Shown: in pieces, positions 1 to 8,813 of the stretch
How the letters are laid out: the number at the start of each line of letters is the position of its first letter
Position numbering within the stretch: the first letter of the stretch is position 1
Assembly (NCBI RefSeq): GCF_014203365.1
Contig: NZ_JACHIS010000001.1
Span: 5,332,001-5,396,000, forward strand
Direction of reading: 5' to 3'
Origin: Actinoalloteichus hymeniacidonis
GTDB lineage: Bacteria > Actinomycetota > Actinomycetes > Mycobacteriales > Pseudonocardiaceae
DNA length: 64,000 bases
Made by a program: the position numbers and the translations under genes
The notes under the pieces: generated by a model
Database searches by the model: none
What the model was told of the DNA's origin: nothing
The model's input: the letters and a program-made list of their open reading frames with translations, nothing else

Positions 1-216
1 GTCGAGACGATCACCAGAGCCGTGACCGCCGATGCGGGGCTCGACGAGGAGAGCGCCAGACTGCTCGCCGTCGGACTGGCCGGATTGAGCCAGGTCACGG
101 CCCGCTACTGGTTGAACGACGGCCGCGCACTACGCCAAGAGGATGCCGTGGCGCTCATCGCGGGCCTCGCGTGGCGCGGCATCGGCGGCTTCCCGCTGCA
201 GCAGGCCGAGGCCTAA
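1..216 (+). CDS. TetR-family transcriptional regulator, C-terminal end (partial)
   Basis: The reading frame is open from the first base of the window and stops at 214-216, leaving the last 71 residues. The segment GLAGLSQVTARYWL followed by a stretch ending in GIGGFP is typical of the C-terminal ligand-binding domain of TetR regulators. The DNA-binding domain lies upstream of the window. The neighbouring DUF3107, MiaE-like and RhlE genes reproduce the Rv3208-Rv3211 order of mycobacteria, where Rv3208 is a TetR regulator. The ligand and targets cannot be told from this fragment. Confidence 0.78.
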   Translation, partial: VETITRAVTADAGLDEESARLLAVGLAGLSQVTARYWLNDGRALRQEDAVALIAGLAWRGIGGFPLQQAEA

Positions 217-317
217 CAGGCGGAGCCCCCCGGGGCGCTGTCCGAACGCGGTCGAGGCTGGCGGTGAGGACCGCGCGGCATGGAAGCTGCTGCCTCGCGG
301 CCGTCACCGTGCCTGGG

Positions 318-548
318 TCAGCCGCTGATCGCGAAGCCGACTCGTCGCGCGTCGCTCGGGCCGATCTCGACGTAGGCGATGCGCTCGGTCGGGACCATGT
401 ATCGCCTACCCTTCTCGTCCGACAGGGTGAGCAGGGTCCGCTTGTCACCCAGTGCCTCGGTGATGAGCTTCTCCACCTCATCCGGCGACTGCGAGCTCGT
501 CAGGACCAGCTCCCGAGAGCTGTCCGCGACGCCGATCTTTACCTCCAC
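318..548 (-). CDS. DUF3107 family small protein (TB9.4-like)
   Basis: This is a 76-residue protein beginning MEVKIGVADSSRELVL and ending in a positively charged beta segment. Length and pattern fit the actinobacterial DUF3107 family, whose mycobacterial member Rv3208A is called TB9.4. No catalytic motif is visible and no signal peptide is present, so it is presumably cytosolic. It is encoded on the strand opposite the TetR fragment and downstream of, but well separated from, the MiaE-like gene. The biochemical role is unknown; the assignment rests on family resemblance and conserved gene order. Confidence 0.9.
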   Translation of the reverse strand: MEVKIGVADSSRELVLTSSQSPDEVEKLITEALGDKRTLLTLSDEKGRRYMVPTERIAYVEIGPSDARRVGFAISG

Positions 549-725
549 GCCGACCTCCGGTCGTCGAAATACACGGGTTTCCCAGCCAGGCTAGTCCAGT
601 TGGACCCGGCGACCGTGCTGCCCCGACCGCCGGTGGGCACGCGGGGAGACGATCTCCCCAGGTCCGCCGGTCGAGCACCAATCCGTCGACATCGGGGTGT
701 GTCGACCCACAGGTCGGCGGGCGGG

Positions 726-1412
726 CTAGCCCAAGCCCAGCGCCGCCATCCGCTTCGTGTGGCTGTTCTGCAGCCTGCGCAACAACGCGCCGATCCCCGC
801 CAGGTCGCCGCTGCCGCGAATGATCAGCTCGGTGAGCCCGTCCCGCTCGGCAGCCACGTACTGCGCCTGAGTGACCGCCTCACCGAGCAACCGCCGTCCC
901 CAGAGGGTCAATCGGTCCCGCACGGTTCGATCCGCCGCACACGCCGCCTGCACCTCACGCTCGGCGAACTCCGACAACCCCGTGTCGACGAGGGCCTCCT
1001 GCACGAGTTCCTTGAGCGGTGAATCCAACAGATTGCCGATCTCGCGGTAGAAATCCGCGGCGAGGCCGTCACCGACGTAGGCCTTGACCAGCGATTCCAG
1101 CCAGGACTTGGGTGCTGTCGAGGCGTGGAAGCGGTCGATGGGCTCGGTGAACGGGCGCATGGCCAGCGTCAGCGAGTGCCCGCGCTCGGCCAGGTACGCG
1201 TCGAGAGTGCGAAAGTGCCCGATCTCGGCGGCGGCCATGCTGGCCAGTGCGGCGCGTCCCTCCAGCGTCGGCGCGATCCTGGAGTCCTCGGCGAGTCGGT
1301 CGAAGGCCGACAACTCGCCGTAGGCGATCACACCGAGCAGGTCCAGGGCACCCTCGGGGATCGCCGGATCCAGTGAACTCGCGGGTACCGCCTGTTGATC
1401 AGCCTCGGTCAT
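726..1412 (-). CDS. Ferritin-like, MiaE-type diiron protein
   Basis: The 228-residue product is mostly helical. It carries a Glu in a GEL context near the N-terminus and an ExxH pair in AEIGHF, the expected diiron ligands of the ferritin-like fold. Actinobacterial members are annotated as related to MiaE, the hydroxylase of 2-methylthio-N6-isopentenyladenosine at tRNA position 37, but the substrate here is not proven. The chosen ATG begins MTEADQQ. The frame stays open further upstream to 1532, with an alternative ATG at 1430, but that extension is rich in Arg, Ser and Cys and looks non-coding. It is divergent from the rhlE helicase, as for Rv3210c and Rv3211. Confidence 0.85.
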   Translation of the reverse strand: MTEADQQAVPASSLDPAIPEGALDLLGVIAYGELSAFDRLAEDSRIAPTLEGRAALASMAAAEIGHFRTLDAYLAERGHSLTLAMRPFTEPIDRFHASTAPKSWLESLVKAYVGDGLAADFYREIGNLLDSPLKELVQEALVDTGLSEFAEREVQAACAADRTVRDRLTLWGRRLLGEAVTQAQYVAAERDGLTELIIRGSGDLAGIGALLRRLQNSHTKRMAALGLG

Positions 1413-1721
1413 GCCTTGCACCCTAGCCATCGGAGGGCTTGCGTCACACCTGCGAGACCGCAGCGCGGCTGATGCTTCATCGGCATGGGATGTCCAGGTA
1501 GGCTGGGGTGCGATGCAGAGGCAGTTCGCCACGCAGCTATCGGCCCATCGGATGGGTCGGGCGTCGCGAGAGGCAGCAACGGGCCGTCCTGCAGGAACAA
1601 GCGATGGCGGTCAACCGTCACGCGAAAGGGCGCGCGCACTGTCGTCTCGGCCCTCCCGCGCCAGGCACGAAAGAGACTATTCAGACGTGTCGGCGACGGT
1701 CGAGCGGGCTTCACCAGGGCC

Positions 1722-3449
1722 GTGCGCGCTGGTACGAGAGAGGCGATCCCCCTGACAACACGCACCGAGAATGAGCGCAACGAGGCCGAGAACGACGGCA
1801 CAGATCCGAGAGCACTGGACCACAGCCAGACGGGTGTGTCCGGCGAGGATTCCTCCCACCCGCTGCAGCCTGCCGCACAGACCCCCGCTGAGGCGTCCAC
1901 CTTCGCCGAGTTGGGCGTGCACCCCGACATCGTCCGTGCGCTGGCCGAAGCCGGGATCGAACGTGCGTTCGCCATCCAGGAGCTCACCCTGCCCCTCGCT
2001 CTGCAGGGCGAGGACGTCATCGGGCAGGCACGCACCGGCACCGGCAAGACCCTGGGCTTCGGCATCCCGCTTCTCCAGCGGGCCGAACTACCGGGCGACG
2101 GCACCCCGCAGGCGCTCGTGGTGGTTCCGACCCGCGAACTGTGTCTGCAGGTGACACGCGACATCAACGACGCAGGCAAGCACCTGGGCGTTCGGACCCT
2201 CTCCGTCTATGGCGGTCGGCCGTACGAGCCCCAGATCCAGGCATTGCGCACCGGCGTCGACATCGTGATCGGCACGCCGGGCAGACTGCTCGACCTGGCC
2301 GAACAGGGTCACCTGGTGCTGGGCAAGGTCCGCAACCTCGTTCTGGACGAGGCGGACGAGATGCTCGACCTCGGCTTCCTTCCCGACATCGAGCGCATCC
2401 TGCGCATGGTCCCGGACCAGCGTCAGACGATGTTGTTCTCCGCCACCATGCCCGGCCCGATCATCACCTTGGCCCGCACCTTCCTCACCCAGCCCACCCA
2501 CATCAGGGCGGAGGAGGTCGACGCGGGCGCGGTCCACGAGCGGACCCGTCAGTTCGTCTATCGGGCGCACGCCCTGGACAAGGTGGAGTTGCTGGCCAGG
2601 GTCATGCAGGCGGCCGATCGGGGCCTGAGCATGATCTTCACCCGGACCAAGCGCACCGCGCAGAAGATCTCCGACGAGTTGAGCGAGCGTGGGTTCGCCG
2701 CCGCCGCCGTGCACGGAGACCTCGGCCAGGGCGCCCGCGAGCAGGCACTACGGGCCTTCCGCTCGGGCAAGGTCGACATCCTGGTGGCCACCGACGTGGC
2801 GGCCAGAGGCATCGACGTCGCCGGGGTCACCCACGTCATCAACTATCAGTGCCCCGACGACGAGAAGACCTACGTGCACCGGATCGGCCGAACGGGTCGG
2901 GCGGGACGCGAGGGCGTCGCGGTGACCCTGGTCGACTGGGACGAGGAATCGCGATGGAAGCTCATCGACGATGCCCTCAAGCTCGGCATCCCCGCCCCCG
3001 TGGAGACCTATTCCACCTCGGAGCACCTCTACGCCGACATCAACATCCCGGAGTCCGTCAGCGGCAGGCTTCCCCTCGGCCAGCGGACCAGGGAGGGGCT
3101 CAACGCCGAGCCGGTGGAGGAGCTGAGCTCCGGAGATCGGCGTCGCGGCAAGAAGCGCAGCGGTTCGCGCACTCGGAAGGCCACCACGGAGTCGACGAGC
3201 TCCGATGCTGGCGACGAGGACATCCCGCGCAGCGCGCCGCGACGTAGCCGGTCCCGGCGACGCACCCGAGGCGGTGTCGCGGTCGAGGAGCAGAAGGAGA
3301 CCGGCGTCGAGACCCGGTCGGACAGCGTCGGGCCCGACTCCCCCTCTCCGGAACGGTCGCGGCGACGCAGGCGGCGTAGGCGCGGTGGGCAGACCGACGC
3401 CGCGAGCGGCACCGGCGTCGAGGCAGATGCGGAGCTCCCGGCAGACTAG
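1722..3449 (+). CDS. rhlE: DEAD-box ATP-dependent RNA helicase, RhlE type
   Basis: The protein has the full superfamily 2 motif set: a Q motif, Walker A (ARTGTGKT), PTREL, GTPGR, DEAD in VLDEADEML, SAT, and motif VI (HRIGRTGRAGREG). A lysine/arginine-rich low-complexity tail of about 120 residues follows the helicase core and probably binds RNA. It would unwind RNA duplexes during ribosome assembly or mRNA decay. The start is unclear. The entry uses a GTG at 1722, but a CTG at 1752 has a better-placed GAGAGG (1738-1743) and would begin MTTRTENE. No ATG in this frame looks natural. The downstream membrane gene follows after 53 bases on the same strand. Confidence 0.9.
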   Translation: MRAGTREAIPLTTRTENERNEAENDGTDPRALDHSQTGVSGEDSSHPLQPAAQTPAEASTFAELGVHPDIVRALAEAGIERAFAIQELTLPLALQGEDVIGQARTGTGKTLGFGIPLLQRAELPGDGTPQALVVVPTRELCLQVTRDINDAGKHLGVRTLSVYGGRPYEPQIQALRTGVDIVIGTPGRLLDLAEQGHLVLGKVRNLVLDEADEMLDLGFLPDIERILRMVPDQRQTMLFSATMPGPIITLARTFLTQPTHIRAEEVDAGAVHERTRQFVYRAHALDKVELLARVMQAADRGLSMIFTRTKRTAQKISDELSERGFAAAAVHGDLGQGAREQALRAFRSGKVDILVATDVAARGIDVAGVTHVINYQCPDDEKTYVHRIGRTGRAGREGVAVTLVDWDEESRWKLIDDALKLGIPAPVETYSTSEHLYADINIPESVSGRLPLGQRTREGLNAEPVEELSSGDRRRGKKRSGSRTRKATTESTSSDAGDEDIPRSAPRRSRSRRRTRGGVAVEEQKETGVETRSDSVGPDSPSPERSRRRRRRRRGGQTDAASGTGVEADAELPAD

Positions 3450-3502
3450 GGTTCCGGGCGCGGGACAAGACCGCCTCCTCGACGAGACAGCCGGAGCGGG
3501 AG

Positions 3503-4711
3503 ATGGTTCGACCAGAACGACGGACGAAGGTCGACCTACTCGCGGTCGCGCTGATCACGGTGGCCGCAGTGGTGGTGGGTGCCACGCTCTGGCACACCGG
3601 TGATCTGCGGGCGACCACCCTGCGCACGGCGTCGGAGGCGGCCGTGGTCCCGGCCGCACCCAGCTCACTGCCGCCCTCGTTGGGGGAGGTATGGAGCGAA
3701 CCGAGTCCTGCCACCGACCATCCCGCGGTGGCGGGCCCCTCGGTAGTCGTCGGTGCGGAGGGCACCGTCCGTGGACTCGACCCGTTCAGCGGAGCGGAGC
3801 GGTGGAGTTACCGCCGCGATCTGCCGCTGTGCACGGTGGGCGCGGCGTGGGACCGCGCCGTCACCGTCTATCGCAAGACGCGTAACTGCAGCGAGGTCAC
3901 CTCGTTGGAGGGCGATACCGGGCAACGCGGACCGCAACGCAACACCGACGCCGAGGTCGGCACCCGACTGATCGGCGATGGCACCTATCTGGCCGCCGTC
4001 GGGGAGCGCCTCACCGAGGTGTGGGGTTCCAATCTCGTTCGCACCCTGCAATACGGGGAGGTCCCCGCCCCGGTCAACCCGGAGCGGCAGCCTCGGACCG
4101 ATTGCGACCAGCGTTCCTTCGCCACCGGCAATGCCAGGTTGGCCGTCATCGAGCGCTGCGGGGACGACACCGCCGACCGGCTGACCGTGCTGTTGTCCCG
4201 TCCCGATGACGATGACGAGCCCGAAGAGGTCTTCAGCGTCTCGCTCGACGAGCAGGATGCCACGCTGGTGGCGGTCACCGACGCGCACGCCGTGATCGCC
4301 ACGGTCGACCCGCCCAGGATCATCACCTTCGACTCCGATGGCACCCAGGTAGGCGAGCTGCCGCTGGCCGATGGCGAGGTGCAGCCGACTGCCCAGGCAC
4401 GCCGGATTCCGTTGACGACGACCACCGATCATCAGACGTTCTGGTACACGGGCACCTCGACCATCGCCCTGTCCAACGAGGATGCGTCCGTGCAGTGGAC
4501 GATGCCGGGCACCCTGGGCTCCGGAACGCTGTTCGCGGGCAGCCTGCTCGTTCCGGTACCGGATGGCCTCGCCGTACTCGATCCGACCAGCGGCGACTGG
4601 CTCGGCGAGCTGCCCGTCGACCGAGGCGGGTACTCCGACGAGGTCACGATGGATTCGATCGGGCCGATGGTGCTGGAACAACGAGGCGACACGCTGGTGG
4701 CCTTGCGCTGA
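3503..4711 (+). CDS. Membrane-anchored beta-propeller protein (Rv3212-like)
   Basis: This is a 402-residue protein with a basic start, one transmembrane helix at about residues 10-30, and a long extracytoplasmic domain. That domain has repeated segments such as VVVGAEGTVRGLDPFSGAERW, which resemble the blades of PQQ-type beta-propellers. No catalytic residues are recognisable, so it is more likely a scaffold or binding protein outside the membrane. It follows rhlE on the same strand, as Rv3212 follows Rv3211, and the two may be cotranscribed. A GGGAG sits directly before the ATG. The function is unknown. Confidence 0.85.
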   Translation: MVRPERRTKVDLLAVALITVAAVVVGATLWHTGDLRATTLRTASEAAVVPAAPSSLPPSLGEVWSEPSPATDHPAVAGPSVVVGAEGTVRGLDPFSGAERWSYRRDLPLCTVGAAWDRAVTVYRKTRNCSEVTSLEGDTGQRGPQRNTDAEVGTRLIGDGTYLAAVGERLTEVWGSNLVRTLQYGEVPAPVNPERQPRTDCDQRSFATGNARLAVIERCGDDTADRLTVLLSRPDDDDEPEEVFSVSLDEQDATLVAVTDAHAVIATVDPPRIITFDSDGTQVGELPLADGEVQPTAQARRIPLTTTTDHQTFWYTGTSTIALSNEDASVQWTMPGTLGSGTLFAGSLLVPVPDGLAVLDPTSGDWLGELPVDRGGYSDEVTMDSIGPMVLEQRGDTLVALR

Positions 4712-4806
4712 ACCTCGCGGCTCGACGCAGCACTCGGGTCGGCGGCTGGCGGCTTCCCTCGCCCGGGTCCCTCCCGCCGGCCGCGCGGATCGGGCAGACT
4801 CGGGCT

Positions 4807-5751
4807 GTGAGTTCGCCTGTCTCTTCTCAGATCTCCGCACACCATGCCGAACGCGTCGTGTTCCCCGGCGGCGCAGGCGAATTGGTCGCGCTGCGACACC
4901 GCCCGGCAGCCGATGTCACGCCGAGAGCGACCGTGCTGCTGGTCCCGGGGTACACCGGCTCGAAAGAGGACTTCGCGCCACTGATCGATCCGCTGGCCGC
5001 AGCCGGCTTCGACGTGATCGCCATCGACCTGCCCGGCCAGTACGAGTCTCCCGGGCTGCCCGACCGAACCGATCATCTGCCCGGCCCCTTGGGCGAGGTG
5101 GTCGCCAAGCTCATCGAGGAGGTCCGGGAGGACGGGCGCGAGCTGATCCTCGTCGGGCACTCCTACGGCGGGCTGGTCGCCAGGGCCGCGATCCTGGCCG
5201 GTGCGTCGGTGACGGGACTGGTGCTCTTCAGCTCGGGCCCCGGCGAGCTGCCCGAGGGCACCCGACGAAAGATCCTCGACGCGGGCGAACCGATCCTGCT
5301 GGAACACGGGATCGAGGCGGCACAGCGACTCCGGGAAGCGCAGGACACCGCGTCCCCCAAGTCCGACGAGCAACCCGCCGAGCTACGGAAGCTATTGCGA
5401 GACCGCTTTCTGGCATCGGCACCGGCGAGTCTGCTGGGCATGGCCGATGGGCTGCGGCACGAACCCGATCGCGTCGCCGAACTCGCGACGGCGCTGGCCC
5501 GCTCCGCGACGCCCGCTTTGGTCGTCTGCGGGGAGGACGACGATGCGTGGCCGGTCGAGGCCCAACGGGAGATGGCCCGGCGGCTGGACGTCGACTTCCA
5601 ACTGATCGAGTCCGCGGGGCACAGCGCCAACACCGAGAATCCCTCGGCGTTGCTGCGGGTGCTGTCGGCGGCCTGGGAAGGCTGGCTCCCGTCGGCGGAC
5701 GGCGCGGTCGACGCCGCCACCGAGTCCAGGGCCATCGACCCGGTGAGCTGA
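4807..5751 (+). CDS. Alpha/beta-fold hydrolase
   Basis: The 314-residue protein shows the canonical hydrolase architecture: an oxyanion region VPGYTG, the nucleophile elbow GHSYGG, an acidic residue in GEDDDAWP, and the catalytic histidine in SAGHSANTENP near the C-terminus. A cap-like insert rich in charged helices separates the elbow from the acid. The GTG start gives MSSPVSSQ; the same frame is open upstream inside the preceding gene, but only as an antiphase shadow. The substrate is unknown and could be an ester or lipid. It lies on the same strand as the Rv3212-like gene. Confidence 0.9.
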   Translation: MSSPVSSQISAHHAERVVFPGGAGELVALRHRPAADVTPRATVLLVPGYTGSKEDFAPLIDPLAAAGFDVIAIDLPGQYESPGLPDRTDHLPGPLGEVVAKLIEEVREDGRELILVGHSYGGLVARAAILAGASVTGLVLFSSGPGELPEGTRRKILDAGEPILLEHGIEAAQRLREAQDTASPKSDEQPAELRKLLRDRFLASAPASLLGMADGLRHEPDRVAELATALARSATPALVVCGEDDDAWPVEAQREMARRLDVDFQLIESAGHSANTENPSALLRVLSAAWEGWLPSADGAVDAATESRAIDPVS

Positions 5752-5841
5752 TCGTGACCGGCGGCCGGGCGGGGGGTCGTTCGGAGGTGCGTAGAGCAGC
5801 CTCGTGGAGACGGGCTCACGCACCTCCGCCGCGCGGTCGCC

Positions 5842-6165
5842 TCACTGCCACCAAGCGAACCAGAACAGCAGCGCACCCAGTAGCAGGATCAACAGCGGTC
5901 CCTGCCAACGGATCCCACGACGGCTGTGGTCGGAGGCACGCTGCAGCAGCACCGCCACGATCGCGGCGCTCAGATGCACCACGACCATCAGGATGCCGGG
6001 CCCCGGATGACCTGCTCTGCCCGCGATCACCTGTGCGATGACCAAGGTGATCGCCAAGACGACGAGACCCGCCGTCAACGCACCACTCACTCCGCGCAGC
6101 AGTTTGCCCGCCGTGCTCGCTTGCTCGGTCATCTTCACCGTCTTAGAACCCGCTGTCATCACCAT
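5842..6165 (-). CDS. Small integral membrane protein, three helices
   Basis: The 107-residue product has three hydrophobic stretches at about residues 31-49, 59-74 and 88-104, separated by short charged loops. I do not recognise a named family. It begins 18 bases after the stop of the RecB-like nuclease gene and is probably the last gene of that leftward operon. An internal ATG (6132) giving MTEQASTAG is an equally natural start, because neither has a strong ribosome-binding site. Nothing in the sequence indicates a specific substrate. Confidence 0.75.
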   Translation of the reverse strand: MVMTAGSKTVKMTEQASTAGKLLRGVSGALTAGLVVLAITLVIAQVIAGRAGHPGPGILMVVVHLSAAIVAVLLQRASDHSRRGIRWQGPLLILLLGALLFWFAWWQ

Positions 6166-6183
6166 GATCGTCCGATCATCCGC

Positions 6184-7017
6184 TCACGGCCGGAGTAGCG
6201 CCCACGGCTCGATGCTGGGTGCCGCCGCTCTGCCATCGGCACAACTCGATCGGAATTCACACCACGAGCACCGCCGCCCGGCGCGGGTCGGGAACAACCG
6301 GTCCGCGTCCTTGGCCTTGGCGGTGCTCAGTTCGTCCGTGGCGGCCTGCATGTCCTGCGCGGCCGCCGAGGCCGCCGCGAGGTGTTCGGCCATCGAGGAC
6401 TCGTCATGCTCCCAGGCCTGCACCGTTCCGGTGGGCAGGTGGTGCAACTCCACCCGGCGGCACGCCTTGCGGAGGTTGCGCCCGACCGCCAACGCGTACA
6501 GGGCCAGCGCAGGCGAGTCCTTGGCATCGGCCAGCGAGATCCCGTGCCTGCCGGTCTTGTAGTCGACCACCACCAGTTCGCCCGCACGGTCGTCGATGCG
6601 ATCGACTCGGCCCTCGACGATGGTCGTCTCGGTGGGGGCCGAGACCCAGCGCTCCACCCCGATGGGTTCGAGCTCCGGATCGGTGCTCTCGACGTAGTCG
6701 GCGACCCAGTTCTGGGCCCGCTCGCGGTACTCGGCAGCCTGCTGGGCATCGCGGAAGCCGTCGCTCTTCCAATGCGTGCGAACCGCCGCCTCGGCCCGAG
6801 CGGGCGTCCGCTCGGTGCCGGGCAGCATGAAGAGCTCTCGCAGCGCGTTGTGCACGACGGCGCCGAGCGTGCTGTGTGCCCAGGCACCACCACGCGGGGG
6901 CGAGGGACGATCCAGATAGGTCAGTCGATAACGGCGAGGACAGTCCGCCCAGCGGGCCAACCTGGCCGGAGTGACCCGTACCAGCCTGCTCGGCATTCCC
7001 TCCAGGCCCAACTGCAC
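6184..7017 (-). CDS. RecB-family PD-(D/E)XK exonuclease with four-cysteine Fe-S motif
   Basis: This 277-residue protein matches single-domain RecB-like nucleases. It has a histidine in GAVVHNALRE, an acidic residue in EGRVDRID, and the catalytic D...DYKTG pair typical of the PD-(D/E)XK fold. One cysteine near residue 26 (CPRRYRL) plus three near the C-terminus (CSWCEFRSSC) form the spacing used by AddB and Cas4 nucleases to hold a 4Fe-4S cluster. It resembles Rv2119. It probably degrades or trims DNA ends in repair. It lies 78 bases downstream of a PHP-domain phosphoesterase gene on the same strand. The start codon is a GTG; an ATG seven codons later is possible. Confidence 0.9.
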   Translation of the reverse strand: MQLGLEGMPSRLVRVTPARLARWADCPRRYRLTYLDRPSPPRGGAWAHSTLGAVVHNALRELFMLPGTERTPARAEAAVRTHWKSDGFRDAQQAAEYRERAQNWVADYVESTDPELEPIGVERWVSAPTETTIVEGRVDRIDDRAGELVVVDYKTGRHGISLADAKDSPALALYALAVGRNLRKACRRVELHHLPTGTVQAWEHDESSMAEHLAAASAAAQDMQAATDELSTAKAKDADRLFPTRAGRRCSWCEFRSSCADGRAAAPSIEPWALLRP

Positions 7018-7095
7018 CCCGATACCGTAGCCAGCCGGATCAAGCGGGCTGTGGGCGGGACCGTGACCAATCGGCGACCTAGGCCGACGACTCGA

Positions 7096-7965
7096 TCACC
7101 GTTCGAGGCCGATCCGCACCATGCTGCCGCTGGTCTGCCCGATCAAGCGATCGAACTGTTCCGGGTCGGTGGTCTCCTGGCCGATGTGCAACGTCTTGTT
7201 CGTCCCGTGGTAATCACTCGATCCGGTGATCACCAAGTCCAGTTCGGTCGCGAGTTCGCGCAGCTCCAGCCGTGTCGCCGGGTCGTGGTCGGGATGGTCG
7301 ACCTCGATGCCCGCGAGGCCTTCGCCTGCGAGTTCGACGATGGTGTCGGCGTGCACGACCGGTCCACGACTTCTGGCGAAGGGGTGGGCCAACACCGTCG
7401 CGCCGCCTGCGCGGCGGATCATCTCGACCGCGGTGCGGACCGGGGTATCGGCACGCGGCAGGTGGTACCGGCCGCCGGTGCCGAGGAAACGATCGAACGC
7501 CTCGTTGACGCTGCTTACCACCCCGGCACGCATCAACGCTCTGGCCAGGTGCGGCCTGCCTGCGGGGGCGTCCGGCGGTAGGGCGTCGAAGAGCTCATCC
7601 ACATCGATGGGGTGGCCCTGTTCGACCATCATCTCCGCCATCAGCCGCAGCCGGCTCCGACGTTCGGCCCGCAATCGACTCTGTTCGGCGATGATCTCGG
7701 GCGCTGCCGGATCGAACAGGTAGGCCAGCAGGTGCACCGTGACCGGCCTACCCGTCTCGTCGAGCGCACCGCACGACAGTTCCGCGCCGGGAACGAGCCG
7801 CAACCCTGGCGGCAGGGCGGCAGCGGCTCGCTCCCAACCCGCAGTCGTGTCGTGGTCGGTCAACGCCACCACGTCGAGGCCGGCTCGGGCTGCCGCCAGA
7901 ACCAGTTCCTCCGGGGTGTCGCTGCCGTCTGAGGCGTTCGAATGGGTATGCAGGTCGATGCGCAC
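7096..7965 (-). CDS. PHP-domain metal-dependent phosphoesterase
   Basis: The protein opens with MRIDLHTHSNASDG, the first metal-binding motif (HxH) of the PHP superfamily. It continues with ALTDHDT, a glutamate in PGAELSC, histidine in VLAHPFAR and a late SDYHG, so the whole set of trinuclear-metal ligands is present. The 289-residue length fits stand-alone PHP proteins related to YciV/RNase AM and to histidinol phosphatases. Substrates may be 5'-phosphorylated nucleic acids or nucleotides. The GTG start was chosen so that the protein begins at the metal motif; the frame extends 21 codons upstream into the PH-domain gene. No Shine-Dalgarno is visible, so translation could be coupled. Confidence 0.9.
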   Translation of the reverse strand: MRIDLHTHSNASDGSDTPEELVLAAARAGLDVVALTDHDTTAGWERAAAALPPGLRLVPGAELSCGALDETGRPVTVHLLAYLFDPAAPEIIAEQSRLRAERRSRLRLMAEMMVEQGHPIDVDELFDALPPDAPAGRPHLARALMRAGVVSSVNEAFDRFLGTGGRYHLPRADTPVRTAVEMIRRAGGATVLAHPFARSRGPVVHADTIVELAGEGLAGIEVDHPDHDPATRLELRELATELDLVITGSSDYHGTNKTLHIGQETTDPEQFDRLIGQTSGSMVRIGLER

Positions 7966-8014
7966 CACGACAGTGTCGTTCAGATGCGTTGGAGACACGG
8001 TGCTTCGGTCGAAG

Positions 8015-8584
8015 TCACCGCCGAGCACCGACCCGACGACGACCCAGTGCCGCCCGACGGGCCTTCATCATCGAGAAGCGTTCGGTCTGGGCCTTCTTGT
8101 CGCCGAAGACGAGTTCGGAGATCGCATCGTTGATCTCCTCCGGGTTCGGGCAGTAATCGACCTTGTTCAAGGCCTGGATCTGACCGGCCGACTCGATCAC
8201 CAACGTGCCGTACCCGAAGAACCGCCCCATCAGGGTGCGGCGAAAGGTGAGGTCGGTGACCTTGGTGACCGGCATCATCGCCACGTTGGTCTCGAAGACC
8301 CCCGTGGTCAGCATGAAGCGCTTGTCGGTCACCACGATCCGCTCGACCCACCACTCGATCACGTAGTAGGAGAATCTGAGGACCACTACCAGCCCGGCGT
8401 ACCAGAGGATGTTCTGCACGAGAGCAGATCCCTCGGGCATCAGGCTGGAGATCAGCATTAAACCGACGAGCAGTGCCGTGGCTTCGAAGATGTCCCACAG
8501 CATGCTCGCCCAGTGCCTGCGCACTCTGATGACGCGCCGCTCGCTTTCGAGCAGATACTCGTCTGGATCTCTGGGTGCAAGCAC
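8015..8584 (-). CDS. PH-domain (YdbT/bPH2-like) membrane protein
   Basis: This is a 189-residue protein with two adjacent transmembrane helices at about residues 33-52 and 58-78, followed by a bacterial pleckstrin-homology-like domain containing VTDKRFMLTTG. This arrangement is typical of bPH2 (formerly DUF304) membrane proteins, whose function is mostly unknown. A cytosolic C-terminal domain is expected. The gene stands between the small 55-residue membrane protein gene and the PHP phosphoesterase gene, all on the minus strand. Confidence 0.9.
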   Translation of the reverse strand: MLAPRDPDEYLLESERRVIRVRRHWASMLWDIFEATALLVGLMLISSLMPEGSALVQNILWYAGLVVVLRFSYYVIEWWVERIVVTDKRFMLTTGVFETNVAMMPVTKVTDLTFRRTLMGRFFGYGTLVIESAGQIQALNKVDYCPNPEEINDAISELVFGDKKAQTERFSMMKARRAALGRRRVGARR

Positions 8585-8645
8585 AGTGCAACGACTCCTC
8601 GCTCCAAGTCAGCACCGGCTCGACGGAGCCGGTGCTTCGACTTGC

Positions 8646-8813
8646 TCAGAACAGATTCTGAACGAACGTGATGATCGACTCGGCTGCGCCTTGGAGCGTG
8701 GCGAGGATGCCTAGGACCATGTTGGCGGACTCGTCGGGTCGGCTGATCAGGAAAAAGAGGAGCAAAGCGATCCCAGCGAACATGAGGATCTTCTTGAGGT
8801 TCACGACGACCAT
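8646..8813 (-). CDS. 55-residue single-helix membrane protein
   Basis: A 55-codon frame encodes a protein starting MVVVNLKKIL. One hydrophobic helix (residues 9-23, ending LLLFFLIS) is followed by an amphipathic C-terminal half ending FVQNLF. A G-rich stretch directly precedes the ATG. I recall very similar small proteins next to bPH2 genes in related actinomycetes, so it is probably real despite its size. It is 61 bases upstream of the PH-domain gene and on the same strand, suggesting joint expression. The role is unknown. Confidence 0.72.
   Translation of the reverse strand: MVVVNLKKILMFAGIALLLFFLISRPDESANMVLGILATLQGAAESIITFVQNLF

Noticed and set aside
171-1022. Long plus-strand frame opposite the DUF3107 and MiaE-like genes
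   Set aside because: Translation is Arg/Pro/His-rich with no domain; it is a high-GC shadow of the two real genes on the other strand.
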